DNA from: Zygnema circumcarinatum
Taxonomy: Eukaryota > Streptophyta > Zygnematophyceae > Zygnematales > Zygnemataceae
DNA length: 64,000 nt
Assembly (NCBI GenBank): GCA_037447605.1
Contig: CM074807.1
Coordinates: 256,368-320,367 of the forward strand
Direction: 5' to 3'
The notes below the pieces were generated by a model that had not been told where the DNA came from, made no database searches, and worked only from the letters and a program-made list of their open reading frames with translations. The position numbers were made by a program, and so were the translations under genes. Of this stretch, positions 12,301 to 23,361 are shown piece after piece (position 1 is the stretch's first letter; every line of letters begins with the position of its first letter).

Positions 12301-13211
12301 GCAAAACGGTAATGTTGCATTAGTTTCTTGACCGCGTTTGTGCTGCCAGCAGCTGCGATAACGTTTTTAGGACAAATTGCTTTGGGTGATGCACAGGCGG
12401 ATTATTCTAGATACTTTGAAAACAGGGGAAAACCCTCTGCCACTCAACAGTAAGCTGCAATTCTCCAATTCGCTGGTCTTTCCTGCTAATTCATGTCCAT
12501 AAAAAGAGGTTGGGCGGAGTGATTATTGCCATAAACTACCAGCAAATCTATAAATCAGCAAGTCTGTATTCTTTAAACACTGATGCATCACATGCTGTTA
12601 AATGTACTCTCACTTCAATGCAGCAACACTAGATTTGGAGAAAATACTGTCAATAGATTTAGCTGCTGGCTGAGAGTGTCCAAGATTTGTGTGATTTATG
12701 GAAATGGAGTGGAACTGTCTTTTTCTCAGGACGGAGTTTGTCAAATTCAGCTTGGATTCGGTGAAGGTGTGCATTGCTTCCTCCCTCCTTTATGCATGTT
12801 TGAGAAGCTTCAAAGAGCTTGTGCCAAGCCTGGGTACAGCCTGACTCGTGCATGTCATACATCTCACCTCCTGCATGTCCCGCATGTCATACATCTCGCA
12901 AATGCCATACAGCTCATGCATGCCGCACATGTGATTATCATAACAGAGATAGTTTTAATAGGCCCAGAAACATCTCAGGCTCAGCTTTTATTGGAGGTAA
13001 CAAGAATCAGAAAGTGGTTGGCGGATATAATTATCTCATTGTCCTGCTGAACTGTAAACTGAAGGGGGAAGTTGTCATGGAACTGTTTTCCTTACAGGCT
13101 GCTTCGGCAAAGCTGAAGGCTTTCTTGGCCATGGCGCCTCCAGAAGTGCTGGAAGCTGCAAACCTCCAACTCACTGCGCGGTTTGAAAGTGGAACTGTCG
13201 CAGTGGAATAA
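9370..13211 (+). CDS. Predicted plastid single-pass membrane protein, unknown family
   Basis: Ten exons join in phase: 9370-9612, 10314-10370, 10721-10883, 11155-11336, 11527-11641, 11876-11948, 12079-12157, 12397-12449, 12731-12767, 13098-13211, encoding 371 aa. The first ~75 residues (MAAASSACQQPCRALLQAV..) look like a chloroplast transit peptide: Ala/Ser/Arg-rich with few acidic residues. A short Ala/Glu coiled stretch follows (LAAAEAEAEALRRELAVRRA), then one membrane segment (RRLLIGIGLTAVTLALAFV, about residue 200), the motif PLFFYLVSLVKLQE, and a C-terminal helical region (ITKQIRSVGG, FEILEYLDQADYSRYFENRG, TEFVKFSLDSVK, KLKAFLAMAPPEVLEA). I recognise a photosynthetic-lineage style but not the family. 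A thylakoid-associated role is inference only. Each splice phase checks, so the structure is well supported even though function is not. Confidence 0.78.
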
Positions 13212-13997
13212 AGTATGGAGCGAGGTATATAGTGCGAACACTTCAGGCCAGCCGGAAAGTGTGGGCATTTTCCATCTCGATTTATTTACACCAAGATCGC
13301 TAAGTTATGGAGGTTCTTCGCTTTCGGAGGTGCAGAGCTTCGAGAAAATTTAAGGGTAATCACTGTCGCACACTCTCTCTCTCGTGAATGCTGCTTGCGA
13401 GGGAGTTAGTTTAGACTGCGTAGTCTAATTCTTTATGAGAAGGATATGCTTGCTCATTTTTGGCCGATCTTAGGGTTCAATGGCGCCGTTTTTTCAGAAG
13501 GATGAGTTAGGGTTCCTTTGCTGGCTACTTGAGGTTGGTCATTGAGAACGGGAGCTGTTGAACTGCATCGAAGTTCTGACGTGTACAGATTGCACACAGT
13601 TTTTTTAAGATTTCATGACTTTGATCGCATGAGTTCATTTTTTTCTGACTAGTGTAGAGATAACAAAAGTTTCATGAAAAACAAACGATTTATCAAAATC
13701 CGTTTTATCAACATTCCTCAAAATTTAGTCAACCCTAATGCAGATCGTATGAAATGTAATCTCAGTCTAAGCTTATGCATGTGCAAAACGATCCTCCCAT
13801 TTAGAGAGAGCCACCTGAATTCTTCGTGGTTTCTAACTTCGCACGCAGCGACAATGACACGGATGGCCGCATCCCGCGCAGTCCCCATGGGTTGGGTTGC
13901 TAGGTGGAACGGATGGTCAAAAAAAGGGTGCTCTTGTTTAAATAAGGGGAGAGATTGGGGGTTCACATCTTGAGAAGGTCCGAACAGATGTGGACAT
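13212..13997. other. Convergent 3' intergenic region
   Basis: Lies between the stop of the plastid protein (+) and the stop of SOD (-). It probably holds both 3' UTRs. It includes TAGGGTT words near 13473 and 13507. No gene seen. Confidence 0.55.
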
Positions 13998-16900
13998 TTA
14001 GAGGGGAGTAAGACCCACAACGCCTGCCAGAGAGACCGTTCCATGCATAGGTCAGTTGTGAGGTGTGGCATTATGTAAAGAAGATGGACTGGCAATCATG
14101 TGGCATGTGCAGCACCTTGAAGGGGGAGTGGGGGAGGGGAGGGAGGGAGGGAGAGGGGGGAGAGGAGAGGGAAAAAGGGAGAGGCATACCGCAAGCAAGA
14201 CGGCCACCAGCGTTGCCAGTTGTGGGGCTGAGCTCATGACCACCTGTACAACCACGCAATCGAGCCGCAACTATTAGACTGCTTCCAGAAAGTGCTCTCT
14301 CACTCGCTCTCCCCTTCTCCCCATATCCCTCTATCTTTCCACCTTTTCTTGTAACATGTCACGAGAGCTACATACCCTTTCCAAGGTCATCCTCAAGCTC
14401 GTGAATCACGAAAGCGCGGCCCACCACGGAGTTGACTCCAGACAAGGGGATCTGCACACAAGACAGAATGGCACGCACAAATGAGATTCCACTTGAGCAA
14501 AAAGGTCACCGTAGATTCCAGATGAAGCTGAATCGGAATATCGTCAGCTCTGACTTCAGACTGACCTGTGAGTCCACAATTTCTGCCTCAACGACACCTG
14601 CAACAAATGAACCACAACCAGTCATTATCAGTAGCAGGACGTGCCCAGTTCAGGAAAGTTGATCATGCTTTATCATGTGAACATTAGTGAGGAAAACATC
14701 TACATGCTATTGACAAACCAAAAGGCTGTTGCTCAAATGATTGGCAGGATAACTCAGTCCTATACCACTTCGAGAGGCATTTGTATCCAAGGTGGGACTG
14801 CTGCCACACCATTCATCCACTTGACAAGCAGAACATAAGAATTAAGAAGCGCTCAAGCGTGGTAAGCCCATTAACGCTAAAACCAGTAGAAATCCTAATG
14901 AAAAACGCACCACTTTCGTTGGCCACCACGTTGCCCAAATCGCCAGCATGGCGCACCTCATCCCCGGGAGCACCATGAGTCAATCCATTGGGATTGAAAT
15001 GAGGTCCTGCATTTCAAGCACAAATGAAAATAAGCAGCTTCTATACAGGATCCCATGTCAGGGCTTTTAAACCCTCTAATTCCCACCCTTCTCTCCAATA
15101 CTGTCTGTACCTTGATAAACTCGTGAAAGATAAATGTGTATTCGGAGGTCTAATCATTGCTGAAGGAAGAAAGGGTCAGCATTTCTAATACAGCTTGGAC
15201 ACAGAATGTACCAGTCGAGATGCAGCCGTTGGTGGTATCCCCAAATTGATGCTGAAGAAGACATAATAAATCGGGCAAAAAGTCAATCCGAAGAAGAAAG
15301 AATGGCGAAAACGGGCAGACATACAGAAATATTAAGATCCCTTGGTCATCCCCTTAATGGCCAGCCTAACCTTTGGATGTCACGCAGTAAACTAGAGGAA
15401 CTATGAACTATTGAGCATTAGCTTCGGAAATTAAACACTATACCAAATGGTTTCACAGAGCTAGAACAAACCGAGAGAATCACCTATTTGGAAAAGCAGC
15501 ATGTGAACCATTATACAGCAAAAAGGAGTAAGCCGGCGGTTAATAGTAGCTGTGATTTTACCAGATGGAATCCATGATTGCCGGGAGCAAGTCCAGAGAT
15601 CTTCACGGACACCTTTGTAGGGCCTGCATTTTGGTAAAGCTATATCGTCAGACGACAGTATTTCAAATGTAACACATTACACTTCCTGAAACTGTGGGAG
15701 GCTTCAATGCTTCATCAAAATGATGGACACTAGTTGCTAATGTACAACTTTCGTCTCATAAGTGCTGATGCTACACGTACACTGCGCTCAAGGAAAGAAA
15801 GACTGGGGTAGTCTGCGTAAAAAGGAAGACTTCTTAAACACGCATAACACTTGAGATGCATGCAACCCACTCTCGAACAAGGCATTCACTGCAAATAGTA
15901 GGATAAAATTACACCAATGAGAAGAAGCTCGGATATTGTACGTTTGCATGCATTAGAATCAACTCATGATACGGTAAAATTGGCATGATAGACGAGCTGA
16001 TCAATTCTTAACACATTTTGTGCCCAGCTAGGAGGGCCGGAGAAACCGACCATCATCTTCTTGCAATAGAGTAACGACTCCCTCGACTCCCGCAGTTCCT
16101 TTCAGTACGGCGACAGCCTTCTTGGTCTCAGCAAAAACCTGCGATGGAGATTGGTGCAGACACGAAACCTATCAGAATCGCCTAAGACTGTACCAATACA
16201 AAAATAAACAAACGACAGGAATGACCAACTTCAATAAGTTACAAATACGTTGAAGGATCTTGAACCAGAGGAAACAAAAGGAAGAAAAACGGGAGCCAAT
16301 AGCTGTGCCCACGGAAACTTGCAATATTCTTTCATTCAAACTCAGCCGTACAAACACGCAGCTACTGTCATTGAGGTTGTCGTCAAATAAATAAAAAATC
16401 AATAATATTTTCAGGTCAGTTATGAAGAATGCAAAGGGTCTGAAACATCTGAAGCAGGAAAGAACTCAAATAAACAATGCTCGTATCTCATCATAATAGC
16501 CACATTGATCAGGTCTTGCATGAAAACAGCCCGCAATACTAGCCTAAAAAACAATCTTTTTTTCTCTATCCCCTCTTCATCCTCTTTTCCCGCTCCCTCT
16601 TCCGTCTCCCTCATTCATCTCGACATAACTTCGCCTTCCTCTTCTGCAACACCCGTTGCAAATGATCTTCACTACTCACATCACGTATACAAAACAACAG
16701 TAGCTAATCCACTGACTGCTCCAAATCCTTTTCAAACCCGCTCCCATTGACACTTGTTTGGACTCAATCTTTCAGTATAAGTCTGAAAGAAAAAACATGG
16801 AAGTCAATGATTCAATATTCACAAAAAAACAGTTTGCAATATGACCTGGAAAGCAGCCTTCTTGACGACTACAGCGGGTGCGCTCATGCGCAGAACCCTG

Positions 16901-17001
16901 CCATTGAAAGCGCTCTCAAAGCGGGAGGCTCCTGCGAAGGAGGACTTAGCAGCTGCAGCAGACGCTGTCACTGAGGGGAAGGCGCAGATGGTGGCAGCCA
17001 T
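13998..17001 (-). CDS. CSD2: Copper/zinc superoxide dismutase, chloroplast isoform
   Basis: Dismutates superoxide to oxygen and hydrogen peroxide. Nine exons: 17001-16846, 16138-16051, 15623-15562, 15251-15212, 15006-14911, 14597-14566, 14451-14376, 14243-14190, 14023-13998, giving 209 aa. Exon 1 ([21 protein letters not shown]...) is a plastid transit peptide; mature protein starts near [12 protein letters not shown]. Metal and active-site residues are present: Cu/Zn histidines in [32 protein letters not shown] and FVIHE, the zinc Asp in HAGDLGN, the catalytic Arg in [10 protein letters not shown], and the disulfide cysteines in NGCISTG and RLACG. It ends VVGLTPL. Ligand exons are interrupted at conserved glycines. 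A G-rich run (14118-14182) fills part of the last intron. The symbol denotes the plastid-type paralogue by analogy; only one SOD is seen here. Confidence 0.97.
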
Positions 17002-18443
17002 GGCGGCGGAGGAGCTTGGGCTTGAGCTTGAGGGTGGGAGAACTGCGGAAGAGATAAGAGAGCGTCGGAAGGAGAAGTGACAGAAAAAGTCGCCCCTTCA
17101 AGAGTGTGAGCTTCTCCTAAAATTTATTTTTGGTTGCCCGTACAAAAACAAATAACCATTCTGGTCCTTTGGATTCTTCGGGCAGATCGCTGAAAGTTTT
17201 TCAGAAATGAATCTGGGCAGTGAATATACTTTGGACGATCTGGTTCATTGCTTTACACTACACCTGTGTTGGAGACATATGAGTGGCGGGCAGCTTTTAC
17301 GAAATAAGTTTGCGGTGAATGTGCGACTTTTTCTTGCTGCCCAAACTACAAAAAAAATGTCTCCATTTCATGGTAAAAAAAAAAAAATCAATAAACTAAC
17401 AGGCGAGAAGAGCCTGGATCCGGACTTCTATGACATAGCTTCCCGTTCCCAGTTCCAGAACTACAATTTTCACATTTTTACTTTTCCTGTGATGGCTGTT
17501 GATTTGTTTTAGTTTGCCCGTTAATCTTCCGAATGACGGAACGCTAGGTTTAGTTCTATGACCAGTTACAAATTACAGTAAAATTCAATAACACGCAGTT
17601 CTCTGTATCAAACTTCAGCTGTGAATTAGTCAATGGGAAATTGCCATGTATGCAACTTTGAAACGTGGCATGTTTTCATTGGAGGATGCTCGCGTCCTAT
17701 GCAGTTCCGAACGGAGGCCGCCGTAAATGGCGGTCTGCTGAGGGCACCGAAAGGGGATCGTCCTGAAGGCGGGACTGACTGGGAGAGAGGACGGAGTGCA
17801 GGGGACCTCGGAGAGACAAAGAGCACTTTCAATTGCCCTTCTATCCCTCTCTATCTCGCTTCTTTCCTCTCCCTCTGCTTCCCCTCTCCTGCTCTCCCTC
17901 TACCCCAGCTTCCCGTCCCACTCTCTCCCTCCTCTCTCTCTGCCCCCCGTCTGCATCTGCTCGTCCTCCTCTCCCTCTGCTCCCCCTCTTCCTCAGTTCC
18001 CCCGCTCGCTCTGCTCCACCTCTTCCTCGGCCCCCCTCTCCCCTGCTCCTCGTCTCCCGCTGCTGCTCCCCCTTTCCTCCTCGTCCTCCGCGCCCCCTCT
18101 TCCTCTTGCAAAATGCTTATTCCAGGGACGCCGTAATGATCGAGAGGGAGATGTCTTTCTTGCAGTAGTTATTGAGAGAGTTGAGGTTTGGTGACAGTCT
18201 TCAGTTTGCAGGATAGCAGTGGAGAGTATCCGGGGGTGCGATTATTCTTGAATGCTGCCGATTAGGTCTCCTTGGCTGCAGCATGGCTGCAATTGGAGAT
18301 TTTAGTTTTTCCGTTGGATAATGTGATGCTTTAGCTCTGCTGGATGGCTTACTGTGGACGAAATCAATTTGTTTTACATTGCTCTTAGCGCTGTTCTGTT
18401 CACAGAGGATCCGACGCTCTTAAAGGACTTACATTAGCAAGAT
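17002..18443. other. Intergenic region with pyrimidine-rich tract
   Basis: SOD promoter side (left) and probable 5' UTR of the next gene (right). A CT-rich stretch at about 17830-18110 produces spurious Ser/Pro/Leu frames. A TTCACAG acceptor-like site near 18405 suggests a 5' UTR intron before the ATG at 18444. No conserved coding sequence seen. Confidence 0.5.
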
Positions 18444-19079
18444 ATGGCGGGAACATCGAGAGAATCGAATTTAGGTCTAGTGGTATTTGAGAAGGTGCCT
18501 AATGCAGACTCGAAGGATAAAACGAGGGAGTGCGGAGAGGACGCCGGAGGTTTTATGGCCTTGTTGCATGGAGAGGAGGTCAGTCGCGCTGAGGAATTCA
18601 GCAGGAAGATGGCGGAGCAGAGAAGGAAAGCTACGGAAAGACAGCGGAGATATCGAGCGAAGCGGAGAGAGGAGCTGTTGAAAGAAGCAGGAGCATCTGG
18701 GTCGGCTTTGTTAAGCCAGTCGGAATTAGAGAAAAGGAGGAAGGCCACAGAAAGGCAGCGCCGCCATCGAGCAAACAAAAAAGCGGAGGCAGAAGCGGCA
18801 AAGAAGATGTTGGAGGCGCAACAAACGCTGGGCCATGTGCATTCTCAGGGAGCTAGTCTTGAAATTGGCGGAAAACCACGAGATATGTTTGAGATTGGAA
18901 ATGAGGGAAGCAATAACCTGGAGCATGATACTTTGTTGGAGCATATTCGAGAAGTGGGAGGCACTTTGATTCAGATTCATAGAAGGCCAAGAGGACAATT
19001 GGTTTTGCCTCACCAGGTTCGCCATAGCTATAGAAGGGAAGATATGCAGCACTCCCCTCAACATGATAACCTTAATTAG
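18444..19079 (+). CDS. Unknown protein with doubled ATERQRR basic motif, paralogue 1
   Basis: Intronless 211 aa frame. Its reality is supported by a tandem paralogue at 22723-23361 that conserves protein sequence along the whole length. Layout: short acidic N-terminus (LVVFEKVPNAD, ALLHGEEV), basic motif 1 at about residues 57-75 (RRKATERQRRYRAKRREEL), a hydrophobic spacer (SALLSQSELEK), basic motif 2 (RRKATERQRRHRANKKAE) running into an Ala/Glu helix (AEAEAAKKMLEAQQTL), then a linker and an invariant tail motif HRRPRGQLVLPHQ followed by RRED. The basic motifs resemble DNA-binding basic regions but lack the N-x7-R signature of bZIP. A nuclear, nucleic-acid-binding role is inference. I do not recognise the family. 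Confidence 0.7.
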   Translation: MAGTSRESNLGLVVFEKVPNADSKDKTRECGEDAGGFMALLHGEEVSRAEEFSRKMAEQRRKATERQRRYRAKRREELLKEAGASGSALLSQSELEKRRKATERQRRHRANKKAEAEAAKKMLEAQQTLGHVHSQGASLEIGGKPRDMFEIGNEGSNNLEHDTLLEHIREVGGTLIQIHRRPRGQLVLPHQVRHSYRREDMQHSPQHDNLN

Positions 19080-20464
19080 TAAATGGACAATGGAGCTGGC
19101 TCAAGGAAGTGGGCTATGCTGCCTCCACTGTTCCAGCGATTGAAGGCAAGCTCAATATCTTACAATCGCGAATGAACACTTGTTCGGTGACAAACATCTC
19201 TCTGTTTTATATGAGAACTTTGAACCTTAGAGCGGATGGGGGAGCGGATGGGGGAGGTGACGTTTACTGGACATAGTCTCCTATGGTTGGCTCTTCGACG
19301 GAAGCTGGATGGCTTGTCATTCCTGATGGTGCCTGCTCGAACTCGTTGCGAGTACTAATGTACGTTTTTGTGCTCCCAATATGATTAGCTGGTAGGTGTC
19401 TTGAAGTCTAGCACTTATGTGTTAGTACTGTTCATTCAGACCAAAATGATTGCTATTATGTACTAAAATTTTGCAATCAAGGGCTATAACAGTTTTGTCC
19501 GCATATTCGAATAGGTTGGTGTGTTCTTATTGTGAGCAGGGTGAGCCAGGCTGCTGGGTAGACAGACAGCTTAAAAGGTTCCCCTGAAACGGATGTATTC
19601 CTAGCCAGTTTGACAAGCTTTCTGTTCCAGACTTAGAGAATTGAGTTGCCTATCTCTCTTCTGACAAATCTGATGCCTTCATTCTTGCAGGCGCCCAGGC
19701 TTCTGCAACTTACGCTTTGGAAGCAAGGCAGGAGGTCCTCAGTCTTTATGGGACTCGAGCCATCATTCATACTGGCAGTCGATGTACAGATTAGCTTCTT
19801 CAAAGGGGTTATAGATGTTGCTGTGGAGATAGTCCTGAAGGCTGCCGCTTCGCAGCCTTATTACAGGACACCACCCCTCTGCAGTTTGATTTAGGGTAGG
19901 TTTCTTAACACTGTGCTTTGACTAGTCATCGAATGTGTAAGAAGCGCTGATGAATGAGGCAGCGAAAATAAATTAGCAGCGGAAGGAGGTGAGAGCTGTG
20001 CTTCTCCGCATTCTCTCCGCGCTCAGTGATGGCATGCAATCAATCAAGCCTTCACTGTGTAGTTAGTTTCTGTAACCATCGCAGTGGACCACTGTTCATG
20101 TAGCTAACTGCTAACTGAGATTCTTTTGTACTTTGTCTCAAGAGATGCCTTTCATTCACCTCCAATTCCTGCCTTTGTTCAGTAACACATGGCCTTCCAT
20201 TGAATTCTTCTTCTCGGCCAAGTGTGGTCATGTACGGTATTGTACGATAGTGTACGGTACTGTACGGTGCATATGGCTAAATAAGGTGCATGAGCAGTTA
20301 GCCATCTAGCCAACCAGCAACCATCTAGCTTAGTCATTCGTTGACTAAAAACTTAGCACCTTATGGTCAACCATTCTCCATATCCGTACATTCGTACACC
20401 GCGGCATTTCCGGGCTTTGTCCGTACACTTTCCCGTGGCGCGGACACGTGGCGTGCATCCATTA
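19080..20464. other. Intergenic region between tandem paralogues, left part
   Basis: Right after the stop, the 3' flank shares short words with the 3' flank of paralogue 2 (for example GGAAG..G.GCT.TGCTGCC), as expected for a duplication reaching into the 3' UTR. GTAC-rich sites (TGTACGGTACTGTACGG type) occur at about 20230-20270. No gene seen. Confidence 0.45.
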
Positions 20465-20663
20465 GGGGGAGTCAGACCTTGACCATCGCAAAATCAATTT
20501 CGTAAGCCTGTCGGGCGAATTAAGCATTGGCAGGTACGCATTTCGGTACGGCTGGGTACGGCGGAGCCGCGGATCCCGACCCGGAATTCGTACACGAAAG
20601 AAGTGATTTTTAGTAGAAGGAATTCGGGAATTTCGTAAGCGATGGTCAAGGTCTGACTCCCCC
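20465..20663. mobile_element. MITE-like element with perfect 25 bp terminal inverted repeats
   Basis: The left end (20465-20489, starting GGGGGAGTCAGACC) and right end (20639-20663, ending GGTCTGACTCCCCC) are exact reverse complements over 25 bp. Both ends are flanked by TA (20463-20464 and 20664-20665), consistent with a TA target duplication; an ATT duplication with one more terminal base is the alternative. The interior of about 150 bp has no coding capacity, so this looks like a non-autonomous DNA transposon. Family assignment is tentative (TA target suggests Tc1/mariner type). Confidence 0.8.
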
Positions 20664-20918
20664 TATTGGTGCAGCTCTCGTCCGTACAGAAGGCCCCGTT
20701 CCCGCGGCGCGATCCGAAAAGCGACCGCACCTACTCGAGCGGCCCGCAGTCCCGTCAAGCGGGCAGGAGGGTAGGACCAGAAAAGCAATAAGAAAATTTA
20801 AATGGAGAGACACATTTGAAAAAGTTTACAGACGGGCACACTTGAAAACGGGAAGGAAACTTTTCCTGACCGCGTTTGGTTGGACAGGTCCGACGATTAC
20901 AAAAAAATTATTTCTGTC

Positions 20919-21120
20919 AATGGTTGGCCAGCCAACGGTTCAAACAAACGCAATGGTTGGCTATGGGAGCCAGTAAACGGTTTGAGCCATTGCCAATGGT
21001 TGGCACCATCGCTGGGAAGAAATGTTTCCTTCCATTGGCAACTGGTGGGCAACCATTGGCTTACCAATTGTTTGAACCGTCGCCAATGGTTGCCAACCAT
21101 TACAATGGTTGATCCAATGG
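20919..21120. repeat. CCAATGG/CCATTGG repeat cluster 1
   Basis: Degenerate repeats of CAATGGTTGGC, CCAACCATTG and AACGGTT in both orientations at roughly 20-45 bp spacing. The same motif family recurs at 48925-49035, 50433-50772 and 54163-54380. Confidence 0.85.
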
Positions 21121-22722
21121 TACGACCTTTTTTCCATGGGAAATTACAGAAGGCGAGCAAGGGTATGAAAATTCATAAAAAAAATAAAATTTCGAGGCCG
21201 CCTTGCCTTTGTGTCAAATCCCCGTCACGTCTAACATCTGCCCGACGATTCAAAAAAGTAAACACGAAAAAAAAAAACGTCACTCAGGCTGAAATCTTTT
21301 TAGTAATTTCCACGTGCATGCAGTACCTGTACGGCTGAAAAAAGTTTGAAACATTCTACAATGTTGGTCCTTTCCCGAATAAACGGAGAATTTAGGGCTG
21401 GAAAAAAAATTCAACGGCATTTGAGGGCACTTCCGGAGAAGGCGCGGGGTGCCGTACAGAAGGTTGTCCTCGCGGCACGTGGCAGGCAGGAGGGCAGGAG
21501 CTCCATTGCAGCCTTAGGGGGGAGACCGCCATGGCTGAGCTTCATCGTGCAGAAAGTCGCAGCTCAGCAGGTAGGAAAAGAAGCGCAGTATCAATTATCT
21601 GCAGGCTGGATTTGGGGACGAGCTGGAAACTCGTTTTTTGAGTTTCTTAGGTTTTTTTGATAATTTCTTTTGCGGATACGCACGGTTTGCATGCACCTGC
21701 AGGTTTTCCTGGACCTTATTTGTGTGTCTTTTTTTGCTTTGTTGACAGATGTTGTGGTTTCTTTATCGAAATCAGTTAGTTTGGTTTAAGGAAAGGGGAT
21801 TTGGTACATTTAGGAGACTTGATGTGAGCCCTGGTCGTTCTGGAAGTATTTGTTGCCATGGTGATGGTTAAACGAAGCGGTGAAACATTTTCATGCATGT
21901 GATGTGTTTTTCATCGCCGTGATAATGGCTTTTGAGGAATCCATCTGTTGGAAGGCAGAGAGTTGGTTTTCAAGGGGAATATCACGCCTTTAGCGGTCCT
22001 TGATACGACTGAGGACTACATATTTTTTGGCTTCTTCCGTTTGGTTGTTTCGGTTTCCGTTGGAGAGGTTGTGCAGCCCTGTTCCCTTTCGTACTGAGTG
22101 TTTTCTACTTTTGGTATGCCACGGTCGTGGTGGTGCTTGAATGCTCCAAAGCGCCCTGATTTTCGTGTACTGGAGTTGGGACATATGTGCTGGCAGCCTC
22201 ATCGCTTAATATCAGACCCCTGATATGTTCATCAAACGAACACGGATTTTCGTGCCTGTTCTTTTTCAATCATTCATGTTGCTGGCTTTTTATAGGTTTT
22301 TTTCACTTGTGCAGCTGGTATGGTACATTCGATCGGGACCTATTGGATTTTTTATGCCGCACAATAATCTGCATAGAACGAAGTTTTCGAGTGTGCAGAA
22401 AAAAATTGGCATGATTGTGATTCGTTGCACTAGATTTTCTTGCAGTTGATGCATGAGTGTCTCTATTGAATTGTGTACTGTAAGATTGTTGCTACCGACC
22501 CAATATTGAGCTCCTCAACCCTCTGTGGCTTTCAGCAGGTGGTTGTTCTCGCTGCTGTCGTAGAATGTAATACATTCGGCATAGTCTTCCTTCACACAAG
22601 CGGGGGTTACTGCTGGAGGCCAGTTTTGGTGGATATGAGTTTTTCAACCACCAGTTATCTATCACGGGTTTTATCGCCTTTTAGGCGCTTGACGTCAGCA
22701 GCAATAAGAGGCGAGCAAGGAC
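21121..22722. other. Upstream region of paralogue 2, probable 5' UTR intron
   Basis: A donor-like CAGCAG|GTAGG at about 21570 and an acceptor-like CGTCAGCAG just before the ATG at 22723 suggest a 5' UTR intron of about 1.1 kb. No conserved coding sequence seen. Confidence 0.4.
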
Positions 22723-23361
22723 ATGGCGACTCCTCCAAGAGAAGGAAGTTTGCAGCTGGTGAATTTTGAGAAGGAAACTAACGCAGAAGCCAAAGGTAAA
22801 GCCAAAGAGGGTGGAGAGGACGTAGTCGGCTATATGTCTTTGTTGCACGGACAGGAGATAATCATGGCTGAGGAGTTTAATAGGAAGATGGCAGAGCAGA
22901 GGAGGAAAGCCACAGAAAGGCAGCGGAGATATCGAGCTAAGCGGAGAGAGTCACTGCTGGAGGCGTCAGGAGGATCGGGATCGATCCTCTTGACCCAGGC
23001 AGACCTAGAGAGAAGGAGAAAGGACACAGAAAGGCAGCGTCGACATCGAGCAAAAAAAAAGGCGGAATTGGAAGCGGCCAAGAAGATTTTGGAAGCGCAG
23101 GAGACCTTGAGTCACTTCCAAGCTCAGGGAATCAAAGTACAACTGTCTATTGACAATGGAGGGAAGCTCCGAAACCTCTCGGAAGTGGTAGCTGAAGGAG
23201 GTAACCAGTCGGAGCATGATGGTCTCCTGGAAGGTGGAAGCTCTTTGATGCAGGGTCACAGAAGACCAAGGGGACAACTAGTTTTGCCGCACCAAGCTCT
23301 TCTTGGTTTCAGAAGAGAAGATATCGAGTCTTCTCATCAGCATAATAGTTTTGAGCAGTAA
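22723..23361 (+). CDS. Unknown protein with doubled ATERQRR basic motif, paralogue 2
   Basis: Intronless 212 aa frame, collinear with the protein at 18444-19079. Shared blocks: N-terminal LVNFEKETNA and SLLHGQE; basic motif 1 RRKATERQRRYRAKRRESL; spacer SILLTQADLER; basic motif 2 RRKDTERQRRHRAKKKAE plus helix ELEAAKKILEAQETL; and the tail HRRPRGQLVLPHQ then RREDIE. The linkers differ while the two basic motifs and tail are nearly unchanged, which is the pattern of a translated protein under constraint. Same strand and orientation as paralogue 1, about 3.6 kb apart. Function unknown; nuclear localisation and nucleic-acid binding are inferred from basic charge only. Confidence 0.72.
   Translation: MATPPREGSLQLVNFEKETNAEAKGKAKEGGEDVVGYMSLLHGQEIIMAEEFNRKMAEQRRKATERQRRYRAKRRESLLEASGGSGSILLTQADLERRRKDTERQRRHRAKKKAELEAAKKILEAQETLSHFQAQGIKVQLSIDNGGKLRNLSEVVAEGGNQSEHDGLLEGGSSLMQGHRRPRGQLVLPHQALLGFRREDIESSHQHNSFEQ

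Noticed and set aside
12600-12730. Possible exon after an AATGCAG site in the plastid protein gene
   Set aside because: Direct joining of 12449 to 12731 restores the frame (SATQQTEFVKF) without it, and the candidate exon gives poor sequence or stops.
17796-18194. Ser/Pro/Leu-rich frames 17633-18194
   Set aside because: Product of a CT-rich low-complexity stretch with overlapping frames on both strands and no conserved motif.
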